A DNA stretch of 64,000 bases from Codonopsis lanceolata (GCA_013146195.2 CM028377.1:5866239-5930238), one strand, 5' to 3'. Positions 1-10,658 are shown, counted from the first letter of the stretch. The notes: generated by a model from the sequence alone, not told the origin. Numbers and translations are program-made.

Positions 1-1290
1 TTTCATATTCTTCTTCTAATATTAGATTGCAATTGTTTGCAATTTTCTTATGACCCCTTGTTTCTATGATGTTACAAACAACCCATATTTTTATGACTTT
101 ATGACATTTCAACTAACGGATTTAGGGTTAGGGACTATCGGTGTCTAAAATTTGTATTCTTTGGTGTGTAGCGTGTATTTGCGTTGTACAATTCCTAATG
201 GATTTTCTTAAAGTTCAGGGACTAATGGTCTAATTTTCCCTGAAATAAAATTTTATTTTTATTTTTGGAATATTTTCTTAAATTTAAAGTTAATTATGAG
301 AATTTTTTAATCATTTTTCTGATTATTGAAACAATTATTCATTAATTTTAATTACAAACATATCTTAAATATCAAATGGTTAACTAAATGATAGAATTAT
401 AATTAAATCCAACTTTGCACCCAAGGAAAATGACCAAAATAATCCTCATGTCACATACAATGTGTCATTTTTCATTAATATTATAAACTCTTATGGACGT
501 GAGGGGCAAAGTGAGATGAACAAAAAAATTGTGCATGAAAGTGAGACACGTAATTTACAGGTGATGGTGCAACGTTTATTTAAGTAAATACTTTCGGGAG
601 CGAATCATATTTTGGCCCCATAAAAATTAGGTCAAAAAAACAAATATCTTATCAAAGTTTCTATCAAATCTCACTTTAGTTTTTTATGATTAATTTAATT
701 CATAGGAGAAATATATACACACACACATATAGGTATGTATGTATATATTTACATATATATAAATATGTAAATATTTATTATTTCTAGTGAAAAATATATA
801 TTAAAGTTTCATAATTGACAATTTTCATAAATGTATATAGTTTTTTGTATATAAAAATAATAATTAAAAGTAAACAAAAAAATATAAAGGCAAAACATTT
901 CGCAAAAATCATTAAGTATACGCCTAACTAGTAGTATAAAAAATACAAGTCAAATATTTAATCGGGAAACATTAATCAAAAAGTCAAATAAAACAATATT
1001 GGAGAGAGTATGAAATTAAGAAAAGTTTTTGAAATTTAAAGCAATATTATCAAATATTCATATGACCAATAACTAATAAGTCAACCAAACTTTTCAAAAG
1101 TTGAACATAACTCCAAAATATCCTGAACAAATTCAAAACTGTCATAGATTGAGGCAATCCTTGGAAGATTTTTGTTATAGTAATTTGCGAGATATGGTTT
1201 TCATTTGTGCCAAATTATCGCACTTTTCTGTCGGATTAATAACTTTCCTAAATATTCCTCCTCAAAGAACAATATAATAATGTGATTTTT
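1..1290. other. AT-rich intergenic sequence
   Basis: No coding frame or recognisable element is visible. The stretch is very AT-rich, with a short AC/AT simple repeat around 713-770. The last few hundred bases are the presumptive 5' flank of the gene that begins at 1334; no clear promoter box stands out from the AT-rich background. Confidence 0.6.
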
Positions 1291-1333
1291 ACACATGTAT
1301 GGAACCTCAAAATTCACCCAAAGATCCAATATA

Positions 1334-1867
1334 ATGGCCTACAATTCATGCTTGTTGGTGTTTCTCGTTCTATCATTTTCTTACCTAACATCTGCACAAC
1401 CCAAGAATGATATATCGTCAAATGATTTGATAGGTGGTATATGCACATCAACACACAATCCCTCCCTATGTTCACAAGTTTTGCGATCGGATCCTCGGGC
1501 TCAACGGGCAGATCTTCTTGGCCTTGGCCAGATATCAATTGACATAGCCCAAAGCAATGCTAAGGCTACGCTTAACCTTGTCAATTCACTTGCTAGGAAA
1601 ACAACAAATCCAAACTTGAAAGCGAAATATAGTTCTTGCTCTGAGAATTTTGTCGATTCCATCGGTGACCTTAGTGAAGCCAAGAAATATTTGAGCTCCG
1701 GTGACTATTCGAGCGTAAACATTGAAGCCTCCTCTGCACTAGAAGGAGCCGTTACTTGTGACAATAATTTTGGGAAATCAGCACCTGAGGCATCACAGCT
1801 CAAACAAGCTAGTCAGAAATTTCAAGATGTTTGTAGTATCGTTTTGGTTATTTCTAATAGATTGTAA
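1334..1867 (+). CDS. Plant invertase / pectin methylesterase inhibitor family protein
   Basis: An intact single-exon gene of 177 residues. It opens with a hydrophobic signal peptide (about residues 1-22, ending near TSAQ), so the product should be secreted to the wall or vacuole. The mature part has the family hallmark ICTSTHNPSLC, two cysteines eight residues apart that form the first disulfide of the N-terminal helical hairpin. Two more cysteines follow about 40 residues apart (KYSSC and AVTCD), matching the second disulfide of the four-helix bundle, and a fifth lies near the C-terminus (DVCSIV). Length fits the family. An upstream in-frame ATG at 1295 would add 13 residues, but the ATG at 1334 puts the hydrophobic segment directly at the N-terminus and was chosen. 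Family members bind and inhibit either pectin methylesterase or acid invertase; sequence alone does not tell which. It is the clearest host gene here. Confidence 0.88.
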   Translation: MAYNSCLLVFLVLSFSYLTSAQPKNDISSNDLIGGICTSTHNPSLCSQVLRSDPRAQRADLLGLGQISIDIAQSNAKATLNLVNSLARKTTNPNLKAKYSSCSENFVDSIGDLSEAKKYLSSGDYSSVNIEASSALEGAVTCDNNFGKSAPEASQLKQASQKFQDVCSIVLVISNRL

Positions 1868-2139
1868 TGTGTGATAAGGTAATATTGTTATCACAACTAT
1901 TTTGTGAGATGGAAAGAGTAATATTCTCTCCATTCTAAATAAATGTTCACTTTTTATTTTAGTTTATTTTAAAATAATAGCTTCATTTCTTAAAAAAAGA
2001 CTGGATTATATCGTTCACTTCTAATTTTTGAATTTTCTGGGGAGTATCCCTCTTCTTCTATTAATTTCATAAGGTAAAAACTTAAGAAATACGTTGTAAG
2101 AGTATTTTAGGTAAGATGGATTCCTTTACCCGACCCAAT
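1868..2139. other. 3' flank of the inhibitor gene
   Basis: AT-rich non-coding sequence. An AAATAAA-like polyadenylation context lies about 70 bases after the stop codon. Nothing else is seen. Confidence 0.5.
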
Positions 2140-2460
2140 GTGTGTTGGTGGGTTAGGTTGTGAGAGGTGAGATTCCGGCTTATAATTTAAGATCCGACGG
2201 TGAGACCTACGGTGAGTGCCCCGTACCGAGACGCGTCCCCCCTGTACCGAAAAGCAGGTGGTTTCAAACATTGAAGCGCGTGGAATACACTTGGGCCTCG
2301 TCGTGGACTCTAGGAATTGTCATTTCAGAGTCGCCACCTCCATTTTATGGTTAAACATAGAAAAACCGAAAATACCAAAAAAGTGTATAGATCCAATGGC
2401 TAAGTTACGAGTTGGGAAAGGGTTAAGCACCAAACTCGACCTTTTTTGTCTCATTTGGGC
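2140..2460. repeat. LTR-retrotransposon remnant containing a GAGTCGCCACC block
   Basis: More GC-rich than its surroundings. It carries the block GTCATTTCAGAGTCGCCACC, a wording that recurs in plant LTR retroelements, followed by a decayed segment. The short open frames here (2160-2354, 2216-2500) overlap in different frames and look non-coding. Family and orientation are not resolved. Confidence 0.35.
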
Positions 2461-2499
2461 TTTGCTATATAACATGCTAAGTTTATTGTATTTAGTTTA

Positions 2500-2830
2500 G
2501 GTTTTTGTTTATATATATATTGAATTCTTGTGCATGTCGAATTTCTGTTAGGCGAGCCTACTTAGCTCCATGGTTAGAGCCTCGTATTTGTAATGCGGAG
2601 GTCATCAGTTTGGTAGTCTTTTCTCTATTTATTTTATTCGATTTTTTCATCTTTTGAAATCAAAGAATATTGAAAAAATGTGTTCCTCTTTTTCTTTTTC
2701 TATATAGAAAATTGAAATACTAGATTTACTTGAATTTGGAAACCTAAATAAAGGATCCTTTTGAGATTATAGATTAGCGCTATTTTGAAATAATCATGAA
2801 GGATTGAAGACAAAAAAGGTAAATTTTTTT
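2500..2830 (+). other. Probable nuclear plastid-DNA insertion (NUPT) around trnT
   Basis: The sequence on both sides of the trnT-like remnant is AT-rich with poly-T runs, as in the plastid rps4-trnT-trnL spacers. Exact limits cannot be set by eye. The right limit is drawn at the microsatellite. Only the tRNA part is firmly recognised; the flank assignment is inference. Confidence 0.35.
2556..2620 (+). pseudogene. trnT-UGU: Plastid-type tRNA-Thr(UGU) remnant
   Basis: The 5' two thirds of a tRNA are readable. There is an acceptor-like start at 2556, then TTAGCTC...GGTTAGAGC forming the D arm, and an anticodon loop TTTGTAA giving UGU between the near-complementary TCGTA and TGCGG. The variable region AGGTCATCAG leads into the T arm. 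The T loop and 3' acceptor strand are degraded, so it is not expected to fold as a functional tRNA. The wording closely follows plastid trnT-UGU, with only two mismatches across AGAGCNTCGNATTTGTAATG, so this is inferred to be a nuclear plastid-DNA insertion. Confidence 0.6.
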
Positions 2831-2837
2831 GAATACA

Positions 2838-2850
2838 TATAAATAAATAA

Positions 2851-2929
<79 letters not shown>
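2838..2929. repeat. (ATAA)n/(AT)n microsatellite
   Basis: A few ATAA units run into about 37 uninterrupted AT dinucleotides. Confidence 0.95.
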
Positions 2930-2931
<2 letters not shown>

Positions 2932-3409
2932 TAGGGCGGGATGTCATTCGGGATAATAACGACTATGCTGTCATTTTAGCACTTCAGGTATGTTAGCCGT
3001 TATCTAAGCATGATGTCTTCATATTTTATATACATTTATATACAAATACTATTTTATCTATATATATTATTTACACATAATATGTACAAATATAATAATA
3101 ATACTATCTATATTTATGCTATATAAACGAGATATATAAGCTAATTATCGCATTATTTACAAGTGATGTAATTTATCAATTATTATTATTACTTTAACTA
3201 CGGGATAGAATAATAATGGGGTACCTACCTTTTGTATCGTGAAATTCTAATCCCGATATATACACTTAAGCTTTAGCCCACTAGGCACTCGTAGTTTCTG
3301 GTGTGCTCTCGCTGTCATCTCTCGAAAGAGAAAGTATTTTATATCTTATCATCATCATCATCATCATAATCCTTGTTGTTATCCGGGCAGCGTGACATCA
3401 CCTTTTAAG
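2930..3409. other. Non-coding AT-rich sequence with an ATC trinucleotide run
   Basis: No gene is seen. A short (ATC)n run lies at about 3348-3366. Confidence 0.5.
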
Positions 3410-3953
3410 TTTTAGATCCACTCGTCGGGGGTGAGGAATGAGGGGGATCGCTTGTTCGGGCAAGGGAGGACGCTGCTGCGGGGGTAGGAGGCGAGGGGGC
3501 CGAAGGCTCTCTTGCACAAGGCAAGGGAGGAAGAGAGGCTGGCAACCTTTGGGGGAGAGGGTTTCTTCGGTGTTTTTAGTGTGAAATGAGGAGGTCGAGG
3601 CCTCTATTTATAGCCCAAAATCAGCCCAGGCAATCGGGGAAGGGGTAGCATGGAAGGGTTGTATGATATGCAAGAACAACAGGCCATGCAGCTTAGAGAA
3701 TGAAAAGGTTGGAAGCATGAAGAAAAGCAATTCGGGGCGCGACACATGCAAGATTGGGCGCCGCTCCCCGACTTGTAATCATGCACAAAATCAACAATTT
3801 TACAGTCTGCTCCCTTGTCAAGTTATCTTTTCATTTGATTATTTTGCCCCCCAAAAGGCTAACAGAATCTAACGTCGGTTAGTCCTTTCGTATAGCAAAT
3901 ATATTTTTTGATATTTTTAGGAAATGAGGGGGTACAAAATTGAGGTGTCTACA
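3410..3953 (-). repeat. LTR-like end starting TGTAGACACC (minus strand)
   Basis: Read on the minus strand, the segment starts TGTAGACACCTCAATTTTG at 3953. This is a start typical of several plant LTR-retrotransposon LTRs. A GC-rich, purine-rich body follows. No partner LTR is visible in the window, so it is called a truncated LTR or solo remnant. It may belong with the GAGTCGCCACC block at 2.3 kb, with the trnT insertion and microsatellite between them. Confidence 0.4.
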
Positions 3954-4324
3954 CCAACTCATTGCGTAAACTAAGCTTATACAACCATAAATACTCTTTA
4001 AATAACATACATGCCCCTTATGTATAAAATAATCTTTAAAATCCAATTCAACATTAATAATTTCTTAAAGATGTTCTAATAGATAATATATGATTAAGTA
4101 CATAGGAGATTGAAACTATGAGCTCAAGCTTGTGATATTACTACGAGCTTTACTGTTAGAGTCATTGGATGATTAAGTTGATGATGATTTAGAATGCCAA
4201 AGTCATTAATTAGAAGATAACATATCTGATGTAACACTGTAGAGATCTAAGTAGATTTGATCCAACGGCACAAAAACTAAAGCTTATAATAAAATAAGCT
4301 AAAGCTTATAACAATACAAACTCA
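3954..4324. other. AT-rich sequence without recognised features
   Basis: No coding frame or repeat was recognised. The last three bases, TCA, form the left target duplication of the adjacent MITE. Confidence 0.5.
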
Positions 4325-4626
4325 GGGTTTGTTTGGTAGTCAGACAAGGATAAGCAGTATTATTAATCTCAGTACTATTAGTGCCCTCGCTATTAATCCT
4401 CACTTGTATATCGGGGGTAGTTTTGAGATTATAAATATTAATCCTAATTTTTTTTAGTAAGGGCGCTAATAATACCACCCTCCCCGTTGGTATTAATAGT
4501 GAGGGGGATAATGACTTTATTCGGATAACTCGTGCTATTAGTCCTGACCACTTATTGCGTACCAAACATCAGGTAACTTGGCTTATTAATCCTATCTGGC
4601 CTTAATCCTGGCTACCAAACGGCACC
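4325..4626. mobile_element. Tourist-like (PIF/Harbinger-type) MITE, 302 bp
   Basis: The ends are imperfect inverted repeats: GGGTTTGTTTGGTAGTCAG on the left, and on the right the complement of GGTGCCGTTTGGTAGCCAGG. Both sides are flanked by TCA, a 3-bp target duplication of the size expected for PIF/Harbinger MITEs. The interior is AT-rich, partly self-complementary (ATTAATCC words in both orientations) and non-coding. A hAT origin is less likely because no 8-bp duplication is seen. Confidence 0.6.
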
Positions 4627-4629
4627 TCA

Positions 4630-5082
4630 AGCTTGTAATATCATACCTCATATAAATAAGTTATTTTAACTTTGTTATTAATCAATCACATGACTTTAGA
4701 AAAAAAATTAAGGTCAAGTTAAGACCTAAAACTAAATGTATGTCTAAAAGCTTTTATACACGAGTTGAGATGTGGACTCTTTATACACTCATGTTCCTAA
4801 ATAAATATCATGTTTTATAAAATCAAATTGACTGATTTAAATGAATGCATAAGGTGTGTTTTATTTTATTTTTCAAAACTATAGAATATATTATTGGGCA
4901 AAATTTGACCGGGTTCGTTTTATGAACTTTTTGAATATATTTTTTTAATCGAAAAAAGTCACTTTTTGAGACGAAAAGACTACGATACCCTTAATGAGTC
5001 TGAGGCGTGTAACGGATGACGAGCCGCAGGCATCGTGGTTCATAGTTTTATATACCGCAATACAATCTATTATTATTAACTT
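4630..5082. other. AT-rich sequence without recognised features
   Basis: Non-coding in all frames that could be read; no element boundaries seen. Confidence 0.45.
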
Positions 5083-5680
5083 TTTTAGGGAAACAGGGGC
5101 GGCACACTACAGCTAGAATTTATTTAAGAATAAAAAAGAATACAAACTTGAGGGGAACAACCAGTTTAGCCCTTATAAATGGGAGGACGGCGGAGCTGAG
5201 CTCGAAAACGAAATAAATGAAAACAACAAAGCAAACATGAATAGCTAAGAAAACAAACAAAAGACAACAACTAAGAAATCCTAATGTAAGGGGTCTTAGT
5301 CTTGTCTAGAGAGACAAGACCACAAATGTGACTGGGAAGAGCGGCAATGGTTGAGAAGGAGCAGTTACGATCTTGATCACAACCAAGGTTAGCCAGCTCA
5401 TCAGCCACATCATTAGCTTCATGATAACAGTGAGCCAAAGAGAAGTCCATCAAACCATGAATTGTCAGAATAGCCTGAACCAAATAGATGCTATTCCAGG
5501 GGGAAGGTGTATACCCATAATACAGTCAAATAACATCTTAGAGTCGGTCTCAATAAATGAACGTGACGCACCATGGCTTGCAACCATTCCATTCCTTGGA
5601 GAAGAGCTTTGCATTCCGCAATAAAGCTAGTAGAGTCACCATAGTAAGAAGCATAAGCATAAATCATATCGCCTTTGTTA
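5083..5680 (-). mobile_element. 5'-truncated LINE: RNase H domain plus 3' UTR
   Basis: On the minus strand the sequence encodes pieces of the plant LINE RNase H domain: SYYGDSTSFIAECKALLQG with a shift to FIETDSKMLF, then AHCYHEANDVADELANLGC (72-codon open stretch at 5271-5483). A LINE 3' UTR follows, with GTTGTTCCCCTC, an AATAAA-like word and GTGCCGCCCCTG, ending in a short A-rich tail at about 5083. Frameshifts break the frame. LINEs copy themselves by target-primed reverse transcription and commonly truncate at the 5' end, as here. Confidence 0.7.
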
Positions 5681-5689
5681 TATCACATA

Positions 5690-7075
5690 TTTTTGCATCC
5701 CACAACTATGCATCGTAGTTTGTCAATCATGCATCGATATTTCTTAATGCATTTCTTTACATTCCTCTTTCAGTCTTTTGTGCATCAATTTTAAATGATG
5801 CAGAGATTTAGAATTGTCTAGCATCGATGCACAACATAGCAATTTTACATCCCACAACTTTTTTTTATATTTCGCGGTGCATATTTTTAAAATGTATTTT
5901 TTATGAGACATTTTTTTAAAATGTATTTTTTTTAAGAACTGTGATGCTCAAATAGTCTGAATCAATGCATCGCGATGCCAAAAGATAAAGGTTCTTTTGC
6001 TATAAATATTACTTTTTGTGGTTAAAAAAATATATCGTTATTTTTTGCGAATAAGAAAAAGCAAACGTAGCAACACGCATATCGAGAGCCATCATTAAAA
6101 AAATAACGTCGACGTTTTTGGTCCTTTTATTTTTTTTCAACCTAAAACAACCCTCTGTCTTTTTGTCCTTAAATATCTTCCTTCATTTCTTCCTTATTTC
6201 TTTGTTTTGTTGTTTTGTTTCTTCTCTCTTTCTCTCTATAGCCAAATTTGGTACTAGATTAAGCTAATATAGATCTTGATCTACAAAAATATGGTCCTTG
6301 TTCCAGAAAATATGGTTGCTACTACGTTTACTTTTTCTTTGCCTTGTTGTAGCGCTTTAATCTCGTGTACCCATTTTGGCTTTATTTGCTTGTTCGCAAT
6401 CTTAATTTGTGCATCGTAATTAAACCTTTTCTCTTTTCCTGAAAAAAAGGAGAAATGAATCATCCTTCTCCTTAGACAATTGCATGTATTTTAAACTATT
6501 AACGGAGGAAAAATATACCTTTTATATATAGTGGTGCATATTTTCTAAATGAAATTTTATATGAGAGATTTATAAATCGCGGTGCACATTTTTATATATC
6601 ATGGTGCATATTGTCTAAATGAAATTTTATATGACATATTTATATATTGCAGTGCATATTTTCTAGAACATTTATTTTGCTAGATGAAGGAGGAGAATTA
6701 ATTGCTTGATGGGTTGGTTGGTGTTGGTAAGGGAAGCCATTCAATGAGGAGAGAGATATATTTAATGGTAGAAATTAACTATTGTTAAACCATTCAACTT
6801 TTTGCAGTTGTTGCATCGCAGTTTGTCAATCATGCGTCGATATTTCTTAGTGGATTTCCTTACATTCCTCTTTTGTGCATTGATTTTAAATGATGCAGAG
6901 ATTTAGAATTACGATGTAGAGATTTACATTTATTAATAGGTCATTAATTTTGATGAAAGAGTTGTTTAGTATCGATGCACAACATAACAATTCTACATCC
7001 CACAACTATGCATCGCAGTTTGTAATCATGCATCGGTATTTCTTAATGGATTTCGTTACATTCCCCAATAGTCAT
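5690..7075. repeat. Interspersed GCATCG-word repeats
   Basis: A module with the words CACAACTATGCATCG, AGTTTGTCAATCATGC and CGATATTTCTTA recurs at about 5696-5860, 6812-6930 and 6965-7066. A second module around GGTGCATATTTT...AAATGAAATTTTATATGA recurs in tandem at 6530-6670, with a relative at 5875-5935. No protein frame was recognised. This could be the body of a decayed non-autonomous DNA transposon. Confidence 0.5.
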
Positions 7076-7109
7076 TCAATGTTAGTATAATGACCAAAGT
7101 AAACAAACA

Positions 7110-7114
<5 letters not shown>

Positions 7115-7184
<70 letters not shown>
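7115..7184. repeat. (AT)n microsatellite
   Basis: Roughly 35 AT dinucleotides in one uninterrupted run, preceded by a few AAAC units. Confidence 0.95.
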
Positions 7185-7186
<2 letters not shown>

Positions 7187-7293
7187 CAAATAATTGTCTA
7201 CACATCATCTAACTTTCTATTACAACAGATCGCATATCAGTTTCTAATATGTTTATCCCTAAGCTGAATCATATATAAGGCCATTCTGGCTCT

Positions 7294-8018
7294 TTATTTT
7301 AAGAGAGAAGCATCAGGAGTTATGGTTGGAGGTATTTGTTTCTCCTGTAGTAGCAACTCCATCAAAATGCATACTATTAAACCGCAATCATATGAGTAAA
7401 GAGGTTGTTGCGGTGAATTTTTGTACATTTCGATGGGGCAAACAAAATCTAGCTGGCTTAATTCGGGACTTCTCTTGAAAGGCAATTTCCTCATTCTTTC
7501 TTCTACGTAGTTTTTCTGTAGAGGAAATTTGTACATTACTCACCAAAATTTTTGCCCTTTCCAAGTGCCAATCTTTTGATTTTTTGTTTCTAGACTTGAT
7601 TATGTTAGTAGTATAGCACTCACTTCATTTCATTTTCGTAAAACACGAGCAATGTCCAATGCTTGCAATTACCTTTTAGTATGGTTTGTGGCCCCAAAGT
7701 GTTTACTCGGAAAATGAGCAAATCATGGTTGATGGCTTCCATCAATTTTTTTATCTGTATACATTTTAGCCATGCTTTTAAAATCTAATATTATTTTTTG
7801 TCTTGCCACGTACATCTAAATAACAATTTCATATATAATTATTAGTAATCAATTTCATATAAAAATGTTATACATAAAAGAAGTAGTATGTTTCTTACCC
7901 AACAACCAACATTGAATACTAGTTGTTGCAAACTTTTCCTGGGATTTTTTAATTTCTTTCTCAATGATTAATGCCCATGCATCAATGTGTTGTAAACAAG
8001 GAAAAAAAGTTATGATTA
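7294..8018 (-). CDS. Ulp1/SENP-like (C48) cysteine peptidase, C-terminal exons
   Basis: Four minus-strand exons join in consistent phase through GT-AG introns: 8018-7899, 7774-7624, 7589-7544 and 7515-7294 (TAA at the end). The joined product carries the catalytic core of a C48 ubiquitin-like-protein peptidase. First comes HIDAWALIIEKEI, then DLLIFRVN, the catalytic histidine in GNCKHWTLLVF, an aspartate 18 residues later (SKDWHLERAKIL), and the catalytic cysteine in YSYDCGLIVC followed by a short tail. Enzymes of this fold cleave SUMO or related modifiers from proteins, in the nucleus or cytoplasm; in plants many copies are carried by Mutator-type transposons. The 5' end is uncertain: the first exon may start further upstream, and lysine-rich frames at 8270-8500 could be more exons but contain stops. 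The intact triad and phases argue for a gene or a recent copy. Confidence 0.62.
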
Positions 8019-8049
8019 CTTGCATAAACGTAATAACATATGATGATGC

Positions 8050-8685
8050 TTAATAAGTTTAATACATATGTTGTTCTCCAACATGTCGTTGTTCAACAAC
8101 CAGAAACATATACTACGTGGACCATTTCACCTCACTGGTATACGATTGTTCTGCAAAATGTGATAATCATATTAATAATTTCACTAATTTTATTATAATT
8201 AGAATATAAATAATTTTTATGTTTTGTAGTAAATCAATATAAATTTCACTTACTGTTCTCCTTCACTTCCAATGTAATGTTCTTCTGATTTCCCTCGGAT
8301 GCCTTTTAGGATGTTTTTAAACTGGTTTAGCTGTTTCATCCAAGGGTAGTGGGTTCAGTTTCTTCTTTTTTTCCGTATATTTTGGTGTCAGGAGCTGCAT
8401 CATCCCCTGCTTTTGAACAAATGTCATCTTCCTTCTTCCTTTTACGGTCAATTCATTCTTGTATTCTTGTGACCAATGAAGGAGTGATGTTTCTTTTGTT
8501 TTTTTTTACTATACGCTTTCTTAAACCCTATAAGTCTTTTATAATGGGTATATTGTATATATTAAATTGTAATCTACATGTAGTGTAGAATCTTTTTTAC
8601 ACAAGTAGCTTTAATGGAATAGATAAAACACAGTCACCCCTATTCGCGACCAAATCAAGTTAATCTTTAATTCTCTCTTCTTATT
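8050..8685. other. Possible 5' part of the Ulp1-like gene; otherwise AT-rich
   Basis: On the minus strand a lysine-rich stretch (RKRKKEDDICSKAGDDAAPD) lies at about 8440-8390, and a short candidate exon at about 8155-8120 is preceded by TTTTGCAG. Neither could be joined in phase to the peptidase exons. Nothing else was seen. Confidence 0.25.
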
Positions 8686-8689
8686 TATT

Positions 8690-9300
8690 AACTACAACAA
8701 AAAGTGTCTTCTAGGACGCCCGATTGAATCCTTATGTATCAAAATCTACTAGCTCTTAACCAACTGAGCTAAGCCCATGAGGGCCGGATTGAATCCTTAT
8801 ATCTAGCTTTAAAGGATGCAAACCTGGGCATCGTATCTAAATAGGTAGCAAAAGTTTTGTAGGACTCTTAAGGGTGACATAATTAATAAGGTATATGTGT
8901 TAGGATACCTTTATTCGTCCCATAAGGAACTCCCTAATATATATTTTTTTAAACAGTGGCCTATTGTGTCCTAATATAGTAGAGTGATAGGAGGAGAAAA
9001 AGTGTCCTTATATATCATCTTGATAGGACGAATTTTGTTCTCCAAATATATCATCTTGATAGGATGAAGTTTGTCGTCCCAATATATCATATTGATAGGA
9101 CATAGTTTGTCATCCTAATACAAAACTGTGATAAACGACATGTTTAGGCGTCCCAATAGTATCACTTGATAGGATGCGATTGGGCGTCTCAATTGTAGAT
9201 TGATACAACATCCAAGCCCCTACAAATTTTGAAAATGTGGCGTCCTAACCAGCACTTGCACTTCACATATTAGAACGATTTATGGCGTCCTAATTGAATT
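8690..9300. mobile_element. CACTA-type terminal region with subterminal repeats
   Basis: The left edge ACTACAACAAAAAGTGTC (about 8690) resembles a CACTA (En/Spm) terminal inverted repeat. It is followed by about ten degenerate copies of a short motif around ATATCATCTTGATAGGACG and its complement, spread over 8710-9250, as in the subterminal arrays bound by CACTA transposases. The opposite end was not identified. The transposase-like frames at 10.1-10.6 kb may belong to the same element. Confidence 0.5.
8722..8800 (-). repeat. tRNA-like sequence between 14-bp direct repeats
   Basis: Read on the minus strand, GGGCTTAGCTCAGTTGGTTA looks like a tRNA D arm (RNA polymerase III A box). GGATTCAATC copies at both sides resemble a weak B box. 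The 14-bp word GATTGAATCCTTAT is repeated exactly at 8722-8735 and 8787-8800. No full cloverleaf can be drawn. It may be a tRNA fragment captured inside the CACTA end or a minimal SINE-like insertion. Confidence 0.35.
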
Positions 9301-9369
9301 TCAAAAAACGTATATTACAAAATAATGCTCTGAAAGTTCTTAAAAATCATTCTACTACTATAATAGACA

Positions 9370-9565
9370 TCAATATTCCATATTGTTTTTCTTTGGGAGT
9401 TTTTTTTTCGTTTTAAAGCCCTTTGTATTCGCTTGGGGTCCGACTCCTTTGTCCTCCCTCTCCCAAGGCTCGGCTTGATTGTCCCCCCTTGTTCTTGTTC
9501 TTTTTGCTTATTTAATAAAATCTAGCAGGGTGCCGTCTTTGTTTCCCAAAATATAATAATATTCA
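9370..9565 (+). mobile_element. LINE 3' UTR fragment
   Basis: The stretch from about 9385 has the layout of the other LINE tails in this window: CTCGGCTTGATTGTCCCCCC, a T-rich part, TTTAATAAAATCTAGCAGG, GTGCCGTC and an A-rich end at about 9550-9565. No coding portion remains, so it is a severely 5'-truncated copy. Confidence 0.55.
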
Positions 9566-10080
9566 TATACAACTAAAAAACAAACACTTAAAAAGAAAAG
9601 TAAGGCATTTCAAATTAACTCTTTAATATAAAAACATAATAATGTCATACAAATTCATCTTTAACCAGGAAATCTCAAAAATATAGTCTAATACTTAAAC
9701 ATCCATTAGCAAACATCTGCTAAGCAAAAAAGAAAAAAAAAACATAACAAACACAAAGCTGAACCAAAAATCTAAACATAGTACATAAATACTAAGAGCT
9801 AATAAAGATAATTGTTTCATCAAACGAAAAAAAGTAAATATATTCGCGAACAACTCATGCATTTCATCGTCAGGCACCACCTACAATTTGACAACATGTG
9901 TATATATATATTAGTATTATGGGAACATTCACTTACAAAATACAACATAACCAAACACACTAATATAACATACCGTAGTGAAATTGCAAGGCTATGAAAC
10001 AGTTGCTCCAATGACATCTCCAACTGTCACAAATAATGCATAAGGTCTAACCAAATGTTCATTTCTTTTTACTGGTACTT
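9566..10080. other. AT-rich sequence, possibly introns of a CACTA element
   Basis: Open frames here overlap in opposing directions and have biased composition. No protein is recognised. Confidence 0.35.
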
Positions 10081-10657
10081 CAATGTGTACTTCTCACAAA
10101 TTTGTTCCATTTTCTTCGCCACGTACTTATGTGCTGGGGTCTAAGCTATGAACCCATCCTTTAGATCTGTTATGCTCTTTAGGTATACCCTAATTCCCTC
10201 TTAAATGTCAAATCAAGAAATGCTTAAAACAAAAGCAAATATAGTTGAATGATTAAACAATAATGAATACATAACCACACATTTATTTCCCAATCTTCTT
10301 CATTACAATGTTTATATATAGAAGGTAAATCATAATACTCTACTAGATAGAAAGAAAAAAAAAGTATGTCAAATATTATCATAACTTGTTAGCAGAAAAT
10401 GAATGCACACGAAAATAATTAAAACAATCGAACCACTAGAACCAACCCCAACACTTGCACTTGAACAACTAGAAGCATTAGGACCATTAGCGTTACCTCT
10501 CGACTCCCTTAGCTCAGCCCTCATTTCTACCAATTGATTGCTCAAATTCTCGAACTCAGTCCTCCATTGTATATTATCTCTATGAGATGTAAAAAGACTT
10601 AGAACTTCACCCTAAACATCTGATGTGCGGACATCTAACCCATACATGCGTGCACGA
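10080..10657 (-). pseudogene. En/Spm (CACTA) transposase-family fragments
   Basis: Two minus-strand coding pieces are visible. At 10657-10440 the frame reads GRARMYGLDVRTSDV, an in-frame stop, then a charged helix SHRDNIQWRTEFENLSNQL and VEMRAELRESRGN. This resembles the C-terminal part of plant Ptta/En/Spm transposases, where a coiled coil follows the glycine/arginine motif. At 10200-10080 another piece reads TDLKDGFIA, a stop, TPAHKYVAKKMEQICEKY, a style also found in that family though usually N-terminal to the first piece, so the order may reflect rearrangement. The gene is broken by stops and by the adjacent small CACTA insertion at 10659. The match is from motif style only. Confidence 0.45.
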
Positions 10658-10658
10658 C

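Noticed and set aside
9695..10023. Three 60-70-codon frames on both strands
   Set aside because: They overlap each other antisense in AT-rich sequence, with hydrophobic low-information content.
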